From a virus: DNA of 64,000 bases. Each line of letters begins with the position of its first letter. The stretch's first letter is position 1. Shown here piece after piece: positions 59,101 to 64,000 of this stretch. The notes beneath the pieces are model-generated. The model searched no databases. It was not told the DNA's origin and was given only the letters and a program-made list of their open reading frames with translations. The translations under genes and the position numbers were made by a program. The stretch is from positions 1 to 64,000 of IMG/VR virus record IMGVR_UViG_3300042542_004481; one strand, 5' to 3'.

Positions 59101-61723
59101 TAGCTCCTTTTTCGACAGATCTCTGTTCTTCGCTAACAACTCCTGTTTGATTAGCTTTATCTATCTCAACGGCTTTTTTATACTCGTCGATAGCGTCTCT
59201 GTATTTTTCAAGAACATCTAATCTACCCTGCAGCTCATCCGCTTTCTTTTGAGATTCTTCATCTCCTTCACGGTAAACTTCAATAAGACCTTTTTCATTT
59301 TTGGCTTTATTACCTTTAAGAGACTCTATTTCTACATCAAGAGTATTAGTATTAAGAGCCATCATGTATTCAGAAGCTATACTTTCAGCAACTGGCTTAT
59401 TTGCAATAAGCTCATCCATAACACTCTTCATACGACCAGTTGTTCTGAAAAAGTCGTAGCTAGATTTTACAGCAGCTTTTTTAGCTTCTTCCCATCCTAC
59501 CCAAGCGTTATATTCTCTTTCATACCCTTCAGGATCAGTCTTACGGTTATAGCTTTTTGGATCAAAAGGATTACCGTATTTCTCTTCAGTTTCAGTAAAC
59601 ATCTTCTCGACCATATCAGCTTTCTTAAGGAAAGAATCTAAGCGAGATTGATATTCATTGCTTACTTCTTGATCAGTGCCCTCCATTGGACCAAAGGCTT
59701 CTTGTAAACCTTTAGCATCAAGACCTTTCATATCCTTAATTTGATCTCTTATAAGATCTAGTTTTCCGAAACGAATAAGAGTATGAAGATGTTGAGATAC
59801 ACTATCGTCTGTAATAGTGTAATAAGAACGCTTGTCATTGGCCTCATTGGCCATATCAGCTTCTCGCTGATTGGTAATCTGAGATACTGTGTTTTCAGTA
59901 ATAGCATCCCAGAAACCGTTATTCTCAGTAGCAGCGTTAAGAGCATCTACAATACTCTTTGTGTTTTTTTCTTGACTATCCCTCCACTGTTTATAATCTT
60001 CCGGTTTAGTCCACTTATGAAACTGTTCTGGTACAATATCGAACATTAGCTTCTGAGGAAACTTGGCCATAGAGCCCATAAAGTATCCTGAAGAAAAAGT
60101 TTCAACAGCTCTTCCTGGATCAATATTTTTCATATGATCATAAAAAGATCCAAATACAGATCTTGAACCTGTAGTATAGAAGTTATGGAAACGATCTTTA
60201 TAATAATCAGTCATGGTATTTTGTACCACGTCCTGATATACTTCTTGAAGACCTTCTGTAATATTGGCTTTGCTATAGTTTACAAAAGAACCTAAGGCGT
60301 TATTGAGAAGATTTTTAGGTCGATATGTAGCGCCTGTAGTAAGAGTTTTCCAAGTACCTTTCCATCCATCATCTACAACGCTCCAGGCAGCTTTACCTGC
60401 TTTTCTTAAAGCTTCATCGTATACTAGTTTACCTTTAATACCTTTTTCAAGTTCTTCTCTAAAAGCAGACATCGGTTTCCAACCTCTGAGAGCTTTATCA
60501 AAAACTATCTTATTAGATATCCAAAGAGCAGGAAGGTTCCAATAGAAAGCTTGTCGACCGGCATTACCGGCTTCTTCATAGATTCTTTTTAAATCTTCTT
60601 CTCCAGGAAGCTTTCCGTTGTTTTTCTTATAGTACTCATCTATAAGACTATCTCTTACATCTAGTTCTGTACTTCCTCCTTCTAGTTTGGATTCGGATAC
60701 TATTGCTGTATAAGCTCGAGCATCGCGATAGAAAGCTCCAAATGTTTTAGAGGCTCCGGCCCAACTAAGAGCTTTTTCAAAAGCTTTAGGACTTTTAGCA
60801 AGCTCTGTTCCATACTTAAATGTTTCTGGAAGAATCGCTTTTCCTATACCGCTAATACCCTTGCCTCCGTATGTTTTAGCAAACTTCCAAAAATCATTTG
60901 CTTTATCTGCTTTTTTAAGCCAGTCATATGTGGTAGTGATACCTTTTTGTACATCTTTGAACTTATCGTAAAGATTAAGAGCTTTTTTAATGTTTCTACC
61001 AGCTTGTGTGGCCGCTGCAGCCCAACTTGCTCCTGCAGTCTCTGGAGCTAAAAGAGTAGACGCCCCCCAAATAACAATTTCTTCTGAGGCCATCTCGGCA
61101 AGAATACCTCCTGTATAACCAAAGTCTACAGTCATATTATTAATCCAAGATCCTAGCCCTCCTTTGCTGTCATGACCTATAGCGTGCCATCGAGCCATTT
61201 CTTTAGCCGATGTAATATTAGGATCATTCCAATCCCTCCAAGTATTCCAAGGAAGCATATCTGTATATGCAGACTGAGCAAGATTCAAACTAGAGGTCAA
61301 ACTTCGACTATATCTCTCTAGCCAACTAGATTCTTTATTATAAAGCGATTCATTATCTCTGAAAGGAGTAAAGCCATACTTTTTATAAACACTAGGCAAA
61401 GCTGCATACTTCTTAAAGTTTGCTCCATCATAATCAGAGTTATAAGCTTTTACTTTAGAATAGTACGTAGGGTTATTAGCCCAAGTTCCAGCTGTTCTAC
61501 CAAGTTCTCTTAATCTTTCGGCACCTGCTTGAGACGAGGAAACACTTACCTGTTTTTGAGTAGGTATCATGTTTGTACTCATCACTCCCACAGGATATGA
61601 CCGAGGAGGATCTGGAACTTTTATATCAGTGATATCTAAACTTCTAGGATCTACTAACCCTGCCGATACATCAAGTTGTATGTTAGAAGTAGGAGCATCT
61701 AAAGGATTAACCGGTTCTGCCAT
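56108..61723 (-). CDS. Giant virion-type protein with zincin and SH3-like units
   Basis: The product has 1871 residues. HELIH (1223-1227) with downstream EFLAEMFTNPRFAAW is a zincin metallopeptidase site of the same kind as in the two neighbours. Two short beta units (KVKNKKGREAVVAKI and LIMKNGSRVVVVKKE) resemble SH3 barrels. Between about 1390 and 1560 the sequence is Pro/Thr/Ala-rich linker. The N-terminal 300 include Ala-rich helices. It abuts the polymerase gene (one base) and is five bases from the gene above. Most likely virion cargo or an ejection protein; the substrate of the protease is unknown. Confidence 0.7.
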   Translation of the reverse strand: MAEPVNPLDAPTSNIQLDVSAGLVDPRSLDITDIKVPDPPRSYPVGVMSTNMIPTQKQVSVSSSQAGAERLRELGRTAGTWANNPTYYSKVKAYNSDYDGANFKKYAALPSVYKKYGFTPFRDNESLYNKESSWLERYSRSLTSSLNLAQSAYTDMLPWNTWRDWNDPNITSAKEMARWHAIGHDSKGGLGSWINNMTVDFGYTGGILAEMASEEIVIWGASTLLAPETAGASWAAAATQAGRNIKKALNLYDKFKDVQKGITTTYDWLKKADKANDFWKFAKTYGGKGISGIGKAILPETFKYGTELAKSPKAFEKALSWAGASKTFGAFYRDARAYTAIVSESKLEGGSTELDVRDSLIDEYYKKNNGKLPGEEDLKRIYEEAGNAGRQAFYWNLPALWISNKIVFDKALRGWKPMSAFREELEKGIKGKLVYDEALRKAGKAAWSVVDDGWKGTWKTLTTGATYRPKNLLNNALGSFVNYSKANITEGLQEVYQDVVQNTMTDYYKDRFHNFYTTGSRSVFGSFYDHMKNIDPGRAVETFSSGYFMGSMAKFPQKLMFDIVPEQFHKWTKPEDYKQWRDSQEKNTKSIVDALNAATENNGFWDAITENTVSQITNQREADMANEANDKRSYYTITDDSVSQHLHTLIRFGKLDLIRDQIKDMKGLDAKGLQEAFGPMEGTDQEVSNEYQSRLDSFLKKADMVEKMFTETEEKYGNPFDPKSYNRKTDPEGYEREYNAWVGWEEAKKAAVKSSYDFFRTTGRMKSVMDELIANKPVAESIASEYMMALNTNTLDVEIESLKGNKAKNEKGLIEVYREGDEESQKKADELQGRLDVLEKYRDAIDEYKKAVEIDKANQTGVVSEEQRSVEKGAKVKQGTKVKNKKGREAVVAKIKKGKAYDENGGLIGKVSSLEILEGEREEDILTSATQNLYDNYREFVKYISRAKGEVAIDAGIDESFMKLKDYYALGVDRESYAAAVDILHNPSKFTEYASRIAQLAGELKRQNKAKIEESYKKFLAGMHKSQLFSKLYEMGVFVDEKGMEAILEEKIPSVFYYIAGEKEMVPFESDTYKKILDLFEKYEAAQGVRFTEKPIPEEEMRMDALMFSGQTRNKIKGDVRTYEDLAKEYGFNLDPSVETKVKTRDILQKIIDSKYSTYREKALARRLLGIVSKESVITFKKLSLGGYFQYSADGKTGTFIDPRYFSSDYRGDSKAIETVFLHELIHEITSFELDKNPQFKAAIKKLMDRAIKEYETNRPSDEMVYGYAVSKPFYGLKNEHEFLAEMFTNPRFAAWLDTIEYETTGKTVWKEFLNMLQYMLSQILGVTKDNTLLKEALNIATSYIETIHGQSVAQPERVGEKIRPGRRRPSTGPTAGATLNPGSSIEQYRSAGVLPALVQSYRNFVKDRTGADSLTAEQWPDQNVASKTDDEVANSPEFRQYLQMGSGEVQRILNEYNRTKVAPQPTPAPTAATFTPTTPYGTPTGAPLTTATPAPAVPTGIVEVTPEKETEIINAVTEEDYIASSEGITEEGIQKARGAEKQRAVADAKTAAKHALDFISGKIDAKNYLNRLGYDMASLTPQDITDLSERESAYWRSKLGPVPQAQPVATQEVVDGAEAAAVEDTTPAEYQQKKQLVSDLGYNWNQVNRMTKSEAQYLIDNDISAEQLAESKRMAEESARRAAEEQSQMLYQATMQELEQMIADAESKSELDAAESAISIAIYEDEISVADVSRLESLIEQRKQQLARDIKYEDIEENTSLIMKNGSRVVVVKKENNTLYLRPYGQPGGRVFTVKADKVKEKILYKDQPFVEQFDVIPPVDPESQAAAVQVINDAVELNTTDTITEDLEDARTAVTAEIEDDFDNSLGCQ

Positions 61724-61728
61724 GATTA

Positions 61729-64000
61729 TTACTGAGCTGGGGTGTTATATAAAATCTGATTAGGATCTCCTTTATACTGTTGAGCGGCATTAGTCAAAGT
61801 AGTTCTATTAAGCATAGCATTGATATCAAGATTTTGACTAAATCTTGTATAAAGATCGCCAAGATCTAACGTAAGGTCATGATAGGTAGGTTCAGCGGCT
61901 CGTGAAATATTATTACCATTATCATCGTACTCGATAAGATTCATATCTAACCGATACATGTTTGTTTCTTTTGTTATAGTAATATTACCAGCCATAGGGT
62001 TTTCTATTTTAAGCTTCCCTGTATTTTCCATAATAAAATCATACTCGTCATATACACTTCTTCTTAGATAGTCACTTTGCATTTTATCCTTAGGCATGTA
62101 TACAACAATCCCTTCATCAGCGTATCTGTCATCATCAATAAGCTTATCGCTTTTACCTTGAGCTGAACGATATTGCTTACCCCAAGCTTTACTAGGAACA
62201 ATTCTAAAAGCCATAGTTTTTTCATCACCTGCGGCTATAGGTACAATATCAAATCCTCCGGCAACTCTATCTTCATTTATCGGTAAACCTTCTTTTGAAA
62301 GTCTTCCACCTAAAGGAAAATCTTTTATTACTTGGTCTAATATGTCTCTAGCTCCAGCATCATTGTCTTCACCATCTCTATATCTTTCACCTGTATTTTC
62401 AATGTTACCGTAATAGATTTTTGCCTCATCTCTCAATGTGTTATAGTTCTGAATCATATCCATAAAATCCATATTGGATTGAGAATACTCAGGACTTACT
62501 CCAGAATCTATGACTCCGGAATATCCATGAGCGGCGTCATCTGTAGCTTTTAATCCTTTTGGATTTGTCCAAGAAGCTCCTTTATCTGAATAAGCTTGTC
62601 TCCACATAGCATAGCCTTGCTTATATTCTTTTACAACAGCATCATATGACATTTCTTCTACAGTACCTAATTGACTAAGAGCTTGAAGACTTGGATTAAT
62701 ATACTCTCCTGCTTTTACAAAGGCTTTAGTTAATCCTCCAAAAGGTGTTGCTACCGCTTGAGCATTTAATGAAACATCACGAGCTTCTCTAGCAAGAACC
62801 ATTGCGTTATGCTCCTGATAACCTCTAGGATTACTCTTTTTAAAATTATTTACTCTTTCTGTAGCAATCTTTTTTAATTTCTCATCTAGTGTTTTATTTG
62901 TAGCAGGGTCATCTGCTACAAAACCATCAACATTAGAGGTATCGTAAACTTCTTTAAACACTTTAAAAGAGCGATCCATCTCATTCCAATCGTCTTCATC
63001 TTCTGTATTTTGTTTTTGACTAAGATCCGCTTGAGCAAGAGTGATAGCTAGCTCAGATTGTTTTTTAGAAAAGTCGGTATGAGCCTCTACAAATTGATCA
63101 CTAAGCTTAAAGTCTTTCTCGTATTTAGATAACGTAGTACGAGTATCTTCTGTCACCCAAGAATTATTAAGCCATCCTGAACCGTTTGTAGGATCAAATT
63201 GTGTTTTAGTATTAGCGTAGAGCTGATTAAGAATTGCAGGATCGTCTAATAGCTTTTCAAAATCTTCAACAGCTTTTTTATCTCCGGTAATAAGAGCTTG
63301 AGGGTTTATGCCGTACTTGTTTTTCTTACCTATCGTACCGTAAGTTACATCACTTAGGTCATATGGTGTTATTTTGCCTGAGGCACCGCCTAAGATATTG
63401 TAAGTTACTTGATTTAATGCATCTAAAGAAGCTCCTGCTTTAGGGTTATTTTGGTTTACTTGATGAGCTTGTTGAATAGCACGAATACCCTCTAAAACAT
63501 ATTGTTTAGCTGAACTATTTTTTCTATCAAGAAGAGCATTTCTTTGAGAAACGTTATCCTTATAAGCTTTGTTCTGATCAACAAGTGTTGTAGCTGTTCC
63601 TCCAAAATCTTTAGGAGTGTAGGTAGTTAATTTTTTTGCAAGTTCTGCCTCAGCTCTTTTTTTCTCTTCTTCTTCTATTCTTTTAAGCTCATACTTTTGA
63701 TACATATCGGTTCCCCAAACGTATCGTCTTTGACCAGTTTCAGGATCTATTTCAACGTAACCTTCTTTTTCTCTAGCTCTTTGTAATTGGAAAGCTTGAG
63801 CTTTAGCCTGGACAGCATAAGGGTTTTCTTTAATAGTAACTTCTTGGTTCAGTCTAGCATAGCCTTCTGCTACGTTGTAGGTAGTTTCTCTGAGCATATT
63901 AAAGCCCATCACCGAATCAAAATTATCTACAGCAAAGCGAACATTATCCCGGTTTATGCCTAAAGCTTTTAAATTGTTATCAGCATCGTCATATACCTGT
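61729..64000 (-). CDS. Large virion-type protein, N-terminus outside window
   Basis: The frame is open from 61729 to the right edge at 64000, so at least 757 residues are present and the start lies beyond the window. It is charged and mostly helical (GYARLNQEVTIKENPYAVQAKAQAFQ, a possible coiled coil near KKRAEAELAKKL) with a beta-rich C-terminal domain. No catalytic motif was seen. It heads the visible part of the giant-protein operon, and by position it is likely a structural or ejected protein. Confidence 0.65.
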   Translation of the reverse strand, partial: QVYDDADNNLKALGINRDNVRFAVDNFDSVMGFNMLRETTYNVAEGYARLNQEVTIKENPYAVQAKAQAFQLQRAREKEGYVEIDPETGQRRYVWGTDMYQKYELKRIEEEEKKRAEAELAKKLTTYTPKDFGGTATTLVDQNKAYKDNVSQRNALLDRKNSSAKQYVLEGIRAIQQAHQVNQNNPKAGASLDALNQVTYNILGGASGKITPYDLSDVTYGTIGKKNKYGINPQALITGDKKAVEDFEKLLDDPAILNQLYANTKTQFDPTNGSGWLNNSWVTEDTRTTLSKYEKDFKLSDQFVEAHTDFSKKQSELAITLAQADLSQKQNTEDEDDWNEMDRSFKVFKEVYDTSNVDGFVADDPATNKTLDEKLKKIATERVNNFKKSNPRGYQEHNAMVLAREARDVSLNAQAVATPFGGLTKAFVKAGEYINPSLQALSQLGTVEEMSYDAVVKEYKQGYAMWRQAYSDKGASWTNPKGLKATDDAAHGYSGVIDSGVSPEYSQSNMDFMDMIQNYNTLRDEAKIYYGNIENTGERYRDGEDNDAGARDILDQVIKDFPLGGRLSKEGLPINEDRVAGGFDIVPIAAGDEKTMAFRIVPSKAWGKQYRSAQGKSDKLIDDDRYADEGIVVYMPKDKMQSDYLRRSVYDEYDFIMENTGKLKIENPMAGNITITKETNMYRLDMNLIEYDDNGNNISRAAEPTYHDLTLDLGDLYTRFSQNLDINAMLNRTTLTNAAQQYKGDPNQILYNTPAQ

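Noticed and set aside
45749-60545. Many plus-strand frames of 60-150 codons opposite the giant genes
   Set aside because: All are shadows: no leaders, no recognisable motifs, and the opposing giant frames are continuous and carry conserved motifs.
1-64000. CRISPR arrays and insertion sequences
   Set aside because: No regularly spaced repeats and no transposase gene with terminal repeats were seen on either strand.

Overview
This window looks like a 64 kb piece of a large tailed-phage genome of the crAss-like group (Crassvirales), which infects Bacteroidota. The grounds are as follows. Two long gene blocks face each other and meet at about 37.6 kb. The minus-strand block encodes four giant, nearly abutting proteins (2654, 3511, 1871 and more than 757 residues). 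The 3511-residue one carries a DFDID metal-binding loop in the setting expected of a two-barrel RNA polymerase. Genes generally lack Shine-Dalgarno sequences and start after A/C-rich leaders. One promoter (21619-21650) matches the Bacteroides form TTTG-20 nt-TAnnTTTG. No host chromosomal genes, insertion sequences or CRISPR arrays were seen.

Layout. (1) 1-7.4 kb: ten or so mostly single-gene units, each separated by 100-380 nt of RNA-structure-rich DNA with hairpins and intrinsic terminators. This part has a PcfJ-like protein, a Ro60/DUF2828-like vWA protein and a complete type I hammerhead ribozyme at 4052-4112. (2) 7.4-17 kb: tightly packed, overlapping small genes. They include an HNH-like protein, a cold-shock protein, a DUF6717-like protein, an SF2 helicase, a ClpS adaptor, a DUF1287-type secreted lysin, a radical-SAM protein, an AlkB-like dioxygenase and three unusual tRNA-like elements. 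(3) 17-37.5 kb: replication, repair and recombination genes. These are uracil-DNA glycosylase, a Dda/RecD-like helicase, a DnaA domain-IV protein, DnaB-like helicase, Sak4-like ATPase with its probable SSB, TOPRIM primase, RuvC-like nuclease, RecE-like nuclease, family-B DNA polymerase and a MazG-like pyrophosphohydrolase. A MoxR/VWA pair sits among them. A minus-strand pair at 19.8-20.4 kb is probably a spanin-type lysis unit. (4) 37.6-64 kb: the minus-strand block of giant proteins, probably made late and packaged in the virion. The outermost gene runs off the window.

How the parts could work together (inference): the giant polymerase polypeptide would enter the cell with the DNA and transcribe phage genes. 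The plus-strand block then supplies host-takeover factors (ClpS, cold-shock protein, vWA/AAA proteins) followed by a full replisome and recombination set. The most interesting material is the left-end RNA zone. There a self-cleaving ribozyme, a folded leader RNA and a Ro60-like RNA-binding candidate lie within 2 kb of one another, and a 16-bp-stem RNA lies 4 kb away. The tRNA-like elements with abnormal anticodon regions and the repeated zincin modules in the giant proteins are the next most interesting.
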